DNA from: Tritonibacter litoralis
GTDB lineage: Bacteria; Pseudomonadota; Alphaproteobacteria; Rhodobacterales; Rhodobacteraceae
Assembly (NCBI RefSeq): GCF_009496005.1
Contig: NZ_WIBF01000008.1
Coordinates: 1-64,000 of the forward strand
Length of the DNA: 64,000 nucleotides
Direction: 5' to 3'
The translations under genes and the position numbers were made by a program. Numbering within the stretch: the first letter of the stretch is position 1; every line of letters starts with the position of its first letter. This document shows, piece after piece, positions 19,835-27,979 of this stretch. Under the pieces are notes generated by a model. It did no database searches. It was not told the DNA's origin and saw only the letters and a list, made by a program, of their open reading frames with translations.

Positions 19835-19863
19835 GGTTAACAAATTCGGATAGTTTGTTAACC
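19835..19863. promoter_or_regulatory. perfect inverted repeat between the hypothetical gene and ogt
   Basis: GGTTAACAAA (19835-19844) and TTTGTTAACC (19854-19863) are exact reverse complements separated by 9 bases. The site lies in the 216-bp divergent intergenic region, 78 bases upstream of the 19757 start and 110 bases upstream of ogt. It looks like a dimer operator. It is not followed by a T-run. Confidence 0.55.
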
Positions 19864-19973
19864 CTGTTTTCCCTACCCAAAAGGCGAGCTACAATATATT
19901 GTGGTTGCGCGCCTTGGCTTGCCTATTTCGGCAATAAGTCGTTTAAAAACAACATAAAATTTTAGAGGAATCT

Positions 19974-20426
19974 ATGCAGACTTCTTCACTTTTGACCCCC
20001 GTCGGGCGGTTGTTTGTCAGCGAGATCGATGGGGAAATCACGCATCTGGCATGGAGTGGCACGGAATCAGAAGGGTCAGATGTCCTGGATGAGGCGCAAT
20101 CTCAGCTGGAAGCGTATTTTGCAGGTTGTTTGCAGGTCTTTGATCTGCCGCTGCGGGTCGAGGGGAGTGTGTTCCAGAAAGAGGTCTGCCGCCTGATGAT
20201 GAAAATCCCCTTTGGGGAGACGCGCCAATATGGCGATCTTGCGCGCGATCTGGGATCTGCAGCGCAGCCGGTGGGCAACGCCTGTGGGGCCAACCCGTTG
20301 CCGGTGCTGATCCCATGCCATCGGGTTTTGGCTGCCAATGGTTTGGGCGGGTTTTCCGGCGCGGGGGGCGTCGAGACCAAGGTGGCCCTGTTGCGCCACG
20401 AGGGCGCAGCGGGCCTGTTGATTTAA
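19974..20426 (+). CDS. ogt: methylated-DNA--protein-cysteine methyltransferase
   Basis: The enzyme repairs O6-alkylguanine by moving the alkyl group to its own cysteine. The 150-residue protein has the active-site I-P-C-H-R-V (about residue 106) with the preceding G-N-A-C-G-A-N-P and following G-G-F-S-G, the full MGMT signature. It has no Ada-like regulatory domain. AGAGGA lies just upstream of the ATG. Its stop overlaps the convergent pcs stop by four bases. Confidence 0.93.
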   Translation: MQTSSLLTPVGRLFVSEIDGEITHLAWSGTESEGSDVLDEAQSQLEAYFAGCLQVFDLPLRVEGSVFQKEVCRLMMKIPFGETRQYGDLARDLGSAAQPVGNACGANPLPVLIPCHRVLAANGLGGFSGAGGVETKVALLRHEGAAGLLI

Positions 20427-21115
20427 CGGCGTTGGGGTAGGATCTGCTGGGCGACCCCAACCAACAGAAGATAGACCGAGGTGATCACCAACCCCCAGTG
20501 AGCCCAGCTTTCAGGGTGGAAATTGACCCAGGCCGCCCATCCGGCAAAGAAGGTCCAGGCCAAGGCCATCGGCAGTGACAGCTTACGCCAGCGTTCGGTG
20601 CGCACCGGGTGAATGAATTTGAGCGGCAGGAACATGGCAACCGCCAGCGCGGTGACAAGCACCAGGCTTGTCCAATGGCTCGGCTCCAGCGCAAAGATCA
20701 CCAGAACCAGCATATTCCAGCAGCCCGGAAAGCCCGAAAAGGAGTTATCTTTGGTCTTCATCCGGGTGTCGGCAAAATACATCGCTGAGGCAAAGGTGAT
20801 CACGATGATCGCAGCCCAACCGGTCCACCCGGCCATCAGCCCCGACTTAAACAGCGCAAAGGCGGGGATAAACACATAGGTCAGATAGTCGATGATCAGA
20901 TCAAGCAGAACGCCATCAAATTCTGGGGCAAAGCGGCGCACATTGTAATGGCGCGCCAGTGGCCCATCCACACCGTCCACGGCAAAGGCCACGACAAGCC
21001 ACAGGAACATCATGTCCCATTGGGCGTCAACTGCTGCCAGCATGGCTAGCATGGCAAAGACGGCTCCGGTTGCGGTCAGAAGATGGACGGAGAGGGCGCG
21101 AAACTGTGGTGTCAT
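20423..21115 (-). CDS. pcs: phosphatidylcholine synthase
   Basis: Pcs condenses CDP-diacylglycerol with choline in the inner membrane, a bacterial route to phosphatidylcholine found mainly in alphaproteobacteria. The CDP-alcohol phosphotransferase signature appears as D-G-V-D-G-P-L-A-R followed by G-V-L-L-D-L-I-I-D, with about eight hydrophobic segments. The order of blocks (A-L-S-V-H-L-L-T-A, F-S-G-F-P, W-N-M, L-P-L-K-F-I-H-P-V-R) matches the Sinorhizobium enzyme. The start is uncertain. ATG 21115 gives 230 residues, and a TTG at 21178 would add 21. Neither has a good ribosome site. Confidence 0.9.
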   Translation of the reverse strand: MTPQFRALSVHLLTATGAVFAMLAMLAAVDAQWDMMFLWLVVAFAVDGVDGPLARHYNVRRFAPEFDGVLLDLIIDYLTYVFIPAFALFKSGLMAGWTGWAAIIVITFASAMYFADTRMKTKDNSFSGFPGCWNMLVLVIFALEPSHWTSLVLVTALAVAMFLPLKFIHPVRTERWRKLSLPMALAWTFFAGWAAWVNFHPESWAHWGLVITSVYLLLVGVAQQILPQRR

Positions 21116-21237
21116 CAAACTGTGATGACGAATTTCGCGCGGGGCTTCAAGGGGGAATGGACGCTCAAAACGTGCCAAAGCGCCGCCAAGTCAACGCTCG
21201 GCGGCTGCTTCCTGCTCATGCGTGGGGAGTTTCCGGC

Positions 21238-21453
21238 TTAATGCAGGCGCGCGGCCTGTTTCGGCGGAAAGGGGTCAATGTCGCCAAAGGCATCGCGTGC
21301 GTCAAAAGAGATAAACGGAACCTCTGTGGTGGGCAGTTCGATCCGGCGTCCACGTGGCGCGCGCAGCGGGCCTGGCAGCGGCGGCGTGGGCGATGTCGGT
21401 GCACCGCTGGTCATTTGGATCAGAACTGCAACAGGGACGTTTGAGGGCAGCAT
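21238..21453 (-). CDS. small hypothetical protein
   Basis: A 71-residue frame starts at ATG 21453 with AAGGA eight bases upstream. It begins M-L-P-S-N-V-P-V-A-V-L and has a Pro/Arg-rich centre. No domain, signal peptide or membrane helix is recognised. The ribosome site and its place between xerC and pcs on the same strand favour a real gene, but a longer frame (to 21543) has no support. Function unknown. Confidence 0.5.
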   Translation of the reverse strand: MLPSNVPVAVLIQMTSGAPTSPTPPLPGPLRAPRGRRIELPTTEVPFISFDARDAFGDIDPFPPKQAARLH

Positions 21454-21564
21454 TTGCGATTCCTTTCTGGAAAGTCGATGCCGCCAATCTGCCCGGACAA
21501 GGTTAATGATCTCGGTATATTGGTTTGCCAATTTACCTTGCATTTTAAGGGTCTTGGGATGAGG

Positions 21565-22500
21565 TCACGCTTTTGGGTGCGCGCGCCGGTAGACGTCCAT
21601 CAGATGGGCCGTGTCCACGGCCGTGTAGTTCTGGGTGGTCGACAGGGACGCATGGCCCAATAACTCTTGGATTGACCGCAAGTCACCGCCCGCTTCCAAC
21701 AGATGAGTGGCAAAGCTGTGGCGCAGCGCATGTGGGGTGGCGGTTGCAGGCAATCCCAGCTGCGCGCGCGTCTGGGCGACCGTCTTTTGGATCAGGTTGG
21801 GAGACAGCGCGCCGCCTCGCACGCCGCGAAACATTGGCCCATCGGCCTCCAGTGGAAAGGGGCAGAGTTTCAGGTAATGCGCGACCGCGTCCCGAGCGAC
21901 GGGCAGGACGGGCACCATGCGCTCTTTCTGGCCTTTGCCAAGGATCCGCAGCACGTCCGGCAATGGCGCGTCGCGCCCTTTGAGCGACAGGGCTTCGGAG
22001 ATGCGCAGACCCAATCCGTAAAGCAATGTCACAACAGCCACATCCCGTGCGGCTACCCAGGGGGTCTGGGATTGCAGTGCCACGGTATCCAAAACCGCCT
22101 TGGCGGCATCCTCAGACAGGGGGCGCGGCAGTTTCTGGGTGAATTTCGGCGCGCGTGCGGACAAAACCGCGGTGGGTTCAAACCCTTCACGCTCTGCAAG
22201 CCAGCGGTAAAAGGTTTTAACTGACGACAGTTTGCGCGCCAGCGACCGAGGGCCCACGCCATCCGCGCGGGTTGCAGCCATCCAGGCCCGCATGTCACCC
22301 GTGGAGATTTGCGCCAGCGCACCAAGTCCCTGCGGCCCGCCAAGATGCAAGGTCATAAAGGCTAGAAAGTCGCGCACATCGCCGCCATAGGCGGTGACCG
22401 TATTGTCGGACGCACCCTGCAGCGCACGGATATGGGACAGCCAGGTCTCCAAGGCGTCCCGGCATGCGCCCGAAATCAGCGGTGGGGCAGCCCCGCTCAT
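21565..22500 (-). CDS. xerC: tyrosine recombinase XerC
   Basis: XerC acts with XerD at the dif site to resolve chromosome dimers. The protein (311 residues) has the N-terminal SAM-like DNA-binding domain and all catalytic residues: G-L-R-I-S-E (Arg), G-K-G-Q-K-E-R (Lys), H-A-L-R-H-S-F (His and Arg), L-G-H-A-S-L (His) and the nucleophile Tyr in Q-N-Y-T. It starts at 22500 by an ATGA overlap with the DUF484 stop. An ATG at 22509 would add three residues. The DUF484 neighbour is the classical one for xerC. Confidence 0.92.
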   Translation of the reverse strand: MSGAAPPLISGACRDALETWLSHIRALQGASDNTVTAYGGDVRDFLAFMTLHLGGPQGLGALAQISTGDMRAWMAATRADGVGPRSLARKLSSVKTFYRWLAEREGFEPTAVLSARAPKFTQKLPRPLSEDAAKAVLDTVALQSQTPWVAARDVAVVTLLYGLGLRISEALSLKGRDAPLPDVLRILGKGQKERMVPVLPVARDAVAHYLKLCPFPLEADGPMFRGVRGGALSPNLIQKTVAQTRAQLGLPATATPHALRHSFATHLLEAGGDLRSIQELLGHASLSTTQNYTAVDTAHLMDVYRRAHPKA

Positions 22501-23204
22501 GCCAACCATTTGCGCAAGGCGCGTTCAAACACCCCCGCAAAGAACGAAAGCAGATCGGTGCCATGCTGCGGCGTGAATTGATGCGGATCTTCTGAGCCAA
22601 ACACCAACAGAGCCGGCAGGCGGCCAGGGCCCAGATCCAAAGCCATGACTGCCTCGGACCTCAGCCAGGCGGCCTCGTTCCCAAAGACCTCCGGATCCCC
22701 TTCATGCAGCTGCCGCAGGGTGACAGGTGCAGGCGGGGTGTCGCGCCGGTGGCCCAGGTAGCGCTGCGTTGCCCCCTTTGGCATCACTCGCAACACGCGG
22801 CTGGCTTGTGCCACATCCTGAGCCTGATCGGCCTGATGGCTTTCCAAAATAAGGGTCAGCGCATCCAGCCCAAGCGCTTCGGCGACCGTTGTCTCCAATG
22901 CCGTCAAGAACGCCTGAAAGCTCTGCGGATCCAACAGCGCCAGAACCGCGCGATGGATCTGATTGGTGCCCGCAAGATTTTCATAGGCCGCCGCAATCAC
23001 CGACCGATGGGTGTCCTCCAACCGGTCAAGGCGTGCTTCCAGGCGCGACATGGCGATGCCACGCATATCCACAACATTTGCCCCCAAAGCGCGATCATTT
23101 GCGGCCACCAGAGCCTCCATGACACCGGGGTCATCCAGCACCACATCCGGCTGCTCCAGTATGACGGCGCGCAGGCGCTCTTCCAATTGGGCTGAACTGC
23201 TCAT
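22497..23204 (-). CDS. DUF484 family protein
   Basis: The 235-residue protein fits the DUF484 family, cytoplasmic proteins with a GAF-like C-terminal domain that are commonly encoded next to xerC. Seen here are an N-terminal helical segment (Q-P-D-V-V-L-D-D-P-G-V-M-E-A) and an L-V-F-G-S-E-D-P-H-Q-F-T-P block near the end that is typical of the family. The exact role is not established. Coupling to xerC by a 4-base overlap suggests coordinated production. Confidence 0.8.
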   Translation of the reverse strand: MSSSAQLEERLRAVILEQPDVVLDDPGVMEALVAANDRALGANVVDMRGIAMSRLEARLDRLEDTHRSVIAAAYENLAGTNQIHRAVLALLDPQSFQAFLTALETTVAEALGLDALTLILESHQADQAQDVAQASRVLRVMPKGATQRYLGHRRDTPPAPVTLRQLHEGDPEVFGNEAAWLRSEAVMALDLGPGRLPALLVFGSEDPHQFTPQHGTDLLSFFAGVFERALRKWLA

Positions 23205-23304
23205 TCGTCTGCCTCTATTTCTGACTTAAGCAGACCTATAACACAGCCGAGCAAACAAGGGCGAGGGTTTGTATTGTCTGTCCCCTTTGGTTCTGGGCGC
23301 AACC

Positions 23305-23395
23305 GCAGCCTGCGCCTTGGCGCGGGCTGCCAGGCCCAAGGGTCGCGGGCAGGCAGACCGAAGGGATGGCTGACACCAGCGCTGCGCGGGAGGGC
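23305..23395 (+). repeat. partial copy (C) of the mosaic intergenic repeat
   Basis: The stretch GCAGCCTGC, a 10-base variable part, GGCTGCCAGGCCCAAGG and a distal GCGCGGGAGGGC (23384-23395) lines up with the right half of the reverse complement of the element at 50705-50865. The left boxes seen in the two other copies are missing, so this copy is truncated. The 274-bp gap between the DUF484 gene and the aldolase holds this repeat, a terminator and no supported gene. Confidence 0.5.
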
Positions 23396-23422
23396 ATGGT
23401 TGCGGCCGGATGTCCAAATCAA

Positions 23423-23454
23423 AACGGCGCGCAAGCCGATAGTTGCGCGCCGTT
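23423..23454 (-). terminator. terminator after the transaldolase-family gene
   Basis: AACGGCGCGCAA (23423-23434) and TTGCGCGCCGTT (23443-23454) form a perfect 12-bp stem with an 8-base loop. On the minus strand the second arm runs into TTTTGATTT, so it ends the aldolase transcript. Confidence 0.85.
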
Positions 23455-23478
23455 CAAATCTCGGTTGTTTGCTGCGGA

Positions 23479-24132
23479 TCAGAGGATCTTGATGTCGGCG
23501 GCCTTAATGTCCGCCAGGAACGCAGCCAGACCTTTGTCGGTCAGCGGGTGGTTGACCATTGCTTTGATCACGGCGGGCGGGGCGGTGATCACATCGGCAC
23601 CAATGCGGGCGCTGTCCAGAATGTGGTTCACCGACCGGATCGAAGCCGCCAGGATCTCGGTCTCAAAGCCATAGTTGTCATAAACGGTGCGGATGTCTTC
23701 GATCAGCTCCATACCATCCAGGTTGATGTCATCCAGACGACCGATGAAGGGCGAGATGAAAGTTGCACCCGCTTTGGCCGCCAACAGCGCCTGGTTGGCC
23801 GAGAAACACAGGGTCACGTTGACCTTATGGCCATCGTCCGACAGGGTCTTACAGGCCTTCAGGCCATCCCAGGTCAGCGGCACTTTGACGGTGATGTTTT
23901 CTGCGATCTCCAGCAGCTTGCGGCCTTCGGCGATCATGGTCTCGGCGTCCACAGCCGTGACCTCAGCAGAGACAGGGCCTGTAACCAGATCACAGATCTC
24001 TTTGGTCACTTCGATAATGTCGCGGCCCGACTTCTTGATAAGCGATGGGTTGGTGGTTACACCATCAACCATGCCCAGGTCGTTCAACTCGGCAATCGCG
24101 TCGATTTCGGCGGTGTCTACAAAGAATTTCAT
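23479..24132 (-). CDS. fsa: fructose-6-phosphate aldolase / transaldolase-like protein
   Basis: The 217-residue protein belongs to the short transaldolase group (TalC/Fsa), whose members use a Schiff-base lysine. It shows [16 protein letters not shown], the lysine in T-V-K-V-P-L-T (about residue 83), F-S-A-N-Q-A and I-S-P-F-I-G-R. The group includes both true transaldolases and fructose-6-phosphate aldolases, and the sequence alone does not settle which. It is a single gene divergent from priA, with its own terminator. Confidence 0.92.
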   Translation of the reverse strand: MKFFVDTAEIDAIAELNDLGMVDGVTTNPSLIKKSGRDIIEVTKEICDLVTGPVSAEVTAVDAETMIAEGRKLLEIAENITVKVPLTWDGLKACKTLSDDGHKVNVTLCFSANQALLAAKAGATFISPFIGRLDDINLDGMELIEDIRTVYDNYGFETEILAASIRSVNHILDSARIGADVITAPPAVIKAMVNHPLTDKGLAAFLADIKAADIKIL

Positions 24133-24312
24133 ACCTTCAGGTCCTTCTCGTGGCTTGGCCTCGGTTCAACTTGCCTTTACCTGATAGAGAGCCCTGCGAA
24201 AACCCCGTTTGGCTGTCCCAGCGTGTTTTTCCGTTAGCGGAAACATGAATGAGGGATAGTTGAGGGGATGATCTCATGCGGCCGCCGTGAAACTGTTAGA
24301 AAAGGACCCGTC

Positions 24313-26523
24313 TTGGCCCCAAACACCGCAGATACGCCTGAGTTTTTCCCAGAAGGCGCCCGCGTGGCGGTTCTGACCAGCCAACCGTTGGACCGGCTAT
24401 TGGACTACAAAGCGCCTGCGGATGGTTGTTTTCGCGGTGCCTTTGTTGAGGTGCCATTGGGCCCGCGCAAAGTTCTGGGGGTGATCTGGGGGCCGGGCAG
24501 CGGTGATTTCGACCTGGCAAAACTGCGCAGCGTGATCCGGGTGCTGGATGTGGCCCCGATGCGCGATGAAATGCGTGCCTTTCTGAGCAAAGCGGCGGAT
24601 TACACGTTGACGCCCCTGTCAGCAATGCTGCGGCTAGCCACCCGTGCGCCGGGCCTGTCGGATCCCCCCTCGATGCGCAAGATCCTGCGGCTTGGCAGCG
24701 CCGCGCCCGATCGCATGACCGATGCCCGCCAGCGGGTTCTGGCGGTGATGGAAGAGTTCGGCGGGATGGCATTCACACCCAAAGAGCTGGCAGAGATGGC
24801 AGGCGTCACCCCGTCGGTTGTCAAAGGTCTGGTCAAACAACAGGCCCTGATCGAGGTGGAGACCCCGCGCGACACCGCCTATCCGCATCTGGACCCGGAG
24901 CTGCCTGGCAAAACGCTTACAGCAGATCAGGAGGCCGCAGCGGGTGCTTTGGCCAAAGCGGTCGACAGCGGCGCCTATGGCACGACGCTTTTGAAAGGGG
25001 TCACCGGGTCGGGCAAGACCGAAGTGTATCTGGAAGCCGTGGCCGCTTGCCTACGCAAGGGGCGGCAGGCCTTGGTGCTGCTGCCGGAGATTGCCCTGAC
25101 GGCCGAGTTTTTGAAGCGGGTGGAGGCACGGTTTGGCGCAACCCCTGCGGAATGGCATTCCGGGGCCACGATGACGGAACGTCGCCGGGTCTGGCGGATG
25201 GTCGGGCAGGGGGCGGCGCAGCTGGTGATTGGTGCGCGCTCCGCATTGTTTCTGCCCTATCGGGATCTGGGCCTGATTATTGTCGATGAGGAGCACGACA
25301 CATCCTATAAGCAAGACGAAGGCGTCATGTATAACGCCCGTGACATGGCGGTGTTGCGGGCCGCCATGTGTTCGGCGCAGGTGGTTCTGGCCTCGGCCAC
25401 GCCCTCGTTGGAGACCTGGGCTAATGCGGAAGCTGGGAAGTACAAACGGCTGGATCTTAAATCGCGCTTTGGCGCGTCGGTTCTGCCGGAAATGCGCGCG
25501 GTTGATATGCGCAGCAAGGCGCTGCAGCCCTCCACATGGATCTCGCCAACGTTGAAAGAGGCGATGGCAGAACGGCTGGAACGGGGGGAGCAATCGCTGT
25601 TGTTCCTCAACCGCCGTGGCTTTGCACCGGTCACCATCTGCCGCGCTTGCGGGACCCAGGTGGCCTGTGACAATTGCGATGCCCGCATGGTTGAACACCG
25701 TTTTATGAAGCGGTTGATGTGCCACCAATGCGGCGCAACCAAGCCTGTCCCCACCGAATGCCCATCTTGTGGGGTCGAGGGCAAGATGGCCCCTGTGGGC
25801 CCCGGCATCGAACGGCTGAGCGAAGAGGCCGCCGGCCTGTTTCCCGACGCACGGATTGCGGTGCTGTCTTCGGACCTCTTTGGGTCGGCCCGCGCGCTGA
25901 AGGCCCGGATCGAGGAGATCGCGGCCGGGGAGGCGGATATCATTCTGGGCACGCAGCTGGTGGCCAAAGGGCATAACTTTCCGCTCCTGACTCTGGTGGG
26001 TGTCATTGACGCGGATCTGGGATTGCAAGGGTCCGACCTGCGCGCAGGCGAGCGTACCTTTCAACTGATGCGCCAGGTGGCGGGGCGTGCGGGTCGGGCA
26101 GAACGTCCGGGCGTTGCCCTGATGCAAAGTTTTCAGCCCGAACACCCAGTGATCCGCGCGATCCTGTCAGGCGACGAAGAAGAATTCTGGCGCGCCGAGG
26201 CCGAACAACGCCGCATCGCAGGCGTGCCGCCTTATGGGCGAATGGCGGGCATTGTTTTGTCCGGCACCGACTTGGCGCAGGTCTTTGATCTGGGAAATCA
26301 TCTGGCCCGAAACAATGGTCCGTTAATGCAAGCCGGCGCGCAGCTCTTTGGTCCGGCCCCAGCCCCCATCGCCCGCGTCAGAGGCCGACACCGTGTGCGG
26401 CTCTTGATCAAGGCGGACAAGGGCGTGGCGCTGCAAGATGCCATTTCCCGCTGGCTGGCACCGGTCCGATTAAAGGGAGATCTGCGCCTGAACGTGGACA
26501 TCGACCCGCAGAATTTCTTTTGA
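24313..26523 (+). CDS. priA: primosomal protein N' (replication restart helicase PriA)
   Basis: PriA reloads the replisome at stalled forks. The protein (736 residues) has an N-terminal fork-binding domain, Walker A G-V-T-G-S-G-K-T, a D-E-E-H box, helicase motifs to about residue 560, and the zinc-binding C-R-A-C, C-D-N-C, C-H-Q-C and C-P-S-C pairs. The start is most likely TTG 24313, six bases after AAAGGA. The ATG at 24268, only two bases after GAGGGG, would add 15 residues without family similarity. Confidence 0.94.
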   Translation: MAPNTADTPEFFPEGARVAVLTSQPLDRLLDYKAPADGCFRGAFVEVPLGPRKVLGVIWGPGSGDFDLAKLRSVIRVLDVAPMRDEMRAFLSKAADYTLTPLSAMLRLATRAPGLSDPPSMRKILRLGSAAPDRMTDARQRVLAVMEEFGGMAFTPKELAEMAGVTPSVVKGLVKQQALIEVETPRDTAYPHLDPELPGKTLTADQEAAAGALAKAVDSGAYGTTLLKGVTGSGKTEVYLEAVAACLRKGRQALVLLPEIALTAEFLKRVEARFGATPAEWHSGATMTERRRVWRMVGQGAAQLVIGARSALFLPYRDLGLIIVDEEHDTSYKQDEGVMYNARDMAVLRAAMCSAQVVLASATPSLETWANAEAGKYKRLDLKSRFGASVLPEMRAVDMRSKALQPSTWISPTLKEAMAERLERGEQSLLFLNRRGFAPVTICRACGTQVACDNCDARMVEHRFMKRLMCHQCGATKPVPTECPSCGVEGKMAPVGPGIERLSEEAAGLFPDARIAVLSSDLFGSARALKARIEEIAAGEADIILGTQLVAKGHNFPLLTLVGVIDADLGLQGSDLRAGERTFQLMRQVAGRAGRAERPGVALMQSFQPEHPVIRAILSGDEEEFWRAEAEQRRIAGVPPYGRMAGIVLSGTDLAQVFDLGNHLARNNGPLMQAGAQLFGPAPAPIARVRGRHRVRLLIKADKGVALQDAISRWLAPVRLKGDLRLNVDIDPQNFF

Positions 26524-26560
26524 TGCCTGCCCAGGGGCAACAGCTCAGGCATCTCTATTT
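26522..26560 (+). terminator. hairpin after priA
   Basis: GATGCCTG (26522-26529) and CAGGCATC (26546-26553) form an 8-bp stem followed by TCTATTT. The first arm begins at the last base of the priA sense codons and includes the TGA stop. The tract is a modest intrinsic terminator. Confidence 0.6.
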
Positions 26561-26575
26561 ACGGCGCACCGCTCG

Positions 26576-27004
26576 TTAGTCTAAACGATTTGCCAGTTCG
26601 TTGAGTTCAGCCTGAGGTTGTTTTCCGACAATTTCGCATTCTGCTTGAAGGTGTTCTAACAAACAGGCCTTGGTCGATACGCGGGCTGCAAAAATTGCAG
26701 CGACGCCTTCTTCCACAGAAACCTTTCCGGTTTCGATGGCGCGCGCGACTTTGTCTTCATAGGGTTTAAAGCCCTGAATGTGGGCTGTTACCATATAATC
26801 CGTGTCTGTTTTCCCATTTTCTCCAAACAAATTGGCAAGAGTCACCGCGTCTCGGTTTGCGGCGGCGATCGCAAGTTGTCGATCTAGGGAATGTGTTTCC
26901 GCAGACGTTGAGGGCGGTGTTGCTTGGGGTTTTGTGCCTTCAGCGTGACTTGCTGCTGCAAGTAGAGTGCAACCGGCTGCGGTTAGGTTTATCAATAGCT
27001 TCAT
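26576..27004 (-). CDS. hypothetical secreted protein
   Basis: The 142-residue product has a clear signal peptide (M-K-L-L-I-N-L-T-A-A-G-C-T-L, cut near S-H-A-E). The mature part is Ala/Glu-rich with two cysteines in C-L-L-E-H-L-Q-A-E-C. It is not recognised as a known family. The gene lies in an AT-richer patch than its neighbours, convergent with priA, and no operon partner is visible. Confidence 0.65.
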   Translation of the reverse strand: MKLLINLTAAGCTLLAAASHAEGTKPQATPPSTSAETHSLDRQLAIAAANRDAVTLANLFGENGKTDTDYMVTAHIQGFKPYEDKVARAIETGKVSVEEGVAAIFAARVSTKACLLEHLQAECEIVGKQPQAELNELANRLD

Positions 27005-27222
27005 GACTTTGCTCCCAATGATTGCGTGTACCCTCGTGTAATTCCTGACAGGTTGTCAACGCATAGTTGTTTTCCGTTTTATTTCAGGGAGACAGCCTGT
27101 GGGTATGCTGTAAATCCTTTTCTGCAACAGATGCTCTGTCGTTTACGGTTTCTTAACTTGTAGGCTCGGGTGGAATGACATGAAGTGACTGGTGATTTTA
27201 GCAGCGAAGCATTGGAACTGTC

Positions 27223-27807
27223 ATGAGTGACACCGTCGTAACGCGTCAGATCGGTCGGGTAAAAATGGTGGAGTTCGAGGAGAAAATTGAAGTGATTGCG
27301 CCGGCGCGACGCCACTGGATGGGATTGGTGACGACGTTTTGTAGTCTTGTTGCCACAAGTTGGTTTGCGGTCTCCTTAGTTGAAAGCGCGCTGTTGGGAA
27401 AAGGGTGGGGAGAGGTTGTGGTGATCTCTGCGCTTTGGAGCTCTTCTCTGATTGCATTTGTATGGAATTGTAGCTGGTTTTTTTGGGGGTATGAGATTGC
27501 AGAGTTTGCCAACCAAGACATTCATCTCCGTCGACAAGCCGGTCTGTTTTCATCCGGACGCCGATTTTCAAGGGATTGTTGCCATTCAACCAGGGTGCGC
27601 ACAGGTGATTTGCAGCATGGATATTGGTCTCGCGGGCCCAAATGGTGGCCACCATTTGCTGATGGGAGGATAGAGTTTGAGTGCTCAAAAACCGGAACGC
27701 TGGATTTTTCTGGAGAATTACTCAGGTTCGGCTCCGAGATCTCTCTAGCAGAAGCAAAAGAAATCGTAGCTGTCATTGTTAAGAGATTTCCTCACTTGGC
27801 ATCATGA
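27223..27807 (+). CDS. hypothetical membrane protein with two transmembrane helices
   Basis: The 194-residue protein has a charged N-terminus, two hydrophobic helices (about 33-57 and 64-90) and a cytoplasmic domain ending F-G-S-E-I-S-L-A-E-A-K-E-I. That layout (paired helices, then a beta-rich domain closing with an amphipathic helix) resembles small PH-like membrane proteins, but I cannot assign a family. Base composition is lower in GC than the flanks and codon use looks less biased, so recent acquisition is possible. The gene stands alone. Confidence 0.6.
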   Translation: MSDTVVTRQIGRVKMVEFEEKIEVIAPARRHWMGLVTTFCSLVATSWFAVSLVESALLGKGWGEVVVISALWSSSLIAFVWNCSWFFWGYEIAEFANQDIHLRRQAGLFSSGRRFSRDCCHSTRVRTGDLQHGYWSRGPKWWPPFADGRIEFECSKTGTLDFSGELLRFGSEISLAEAKEIVAVIVKRFPHLAS

Positions 27808-27979
27808 AACTACGCCGCGCGCGTATCGGTACAATGTTTGTGGTGTTAAGTGCCTATTGGCCAAGTCGCTGTAAGATCTTGGTTTATGGGGCATTGGCAC
27901 CCGCTGCGCGTTTTTGCAGAGAGGGCTGTGCAGGCGTCCCCCTCTCGCCAGTATCTGAAAAAGGGCGTATGGGGGAGCC

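Noticed and set aside
21565-22500. The XerC gene as a phage or integron integrase
   Set aside because: It is next to DUF484 as in core xerC loci, with no cargo, attachment repeats or phage genes around it.
23201-23434. Short frames in the gap between DUF484 and the aldolase
   Set aside because: They arise in the GC-rich repeat and terminator and show no protein-like features.
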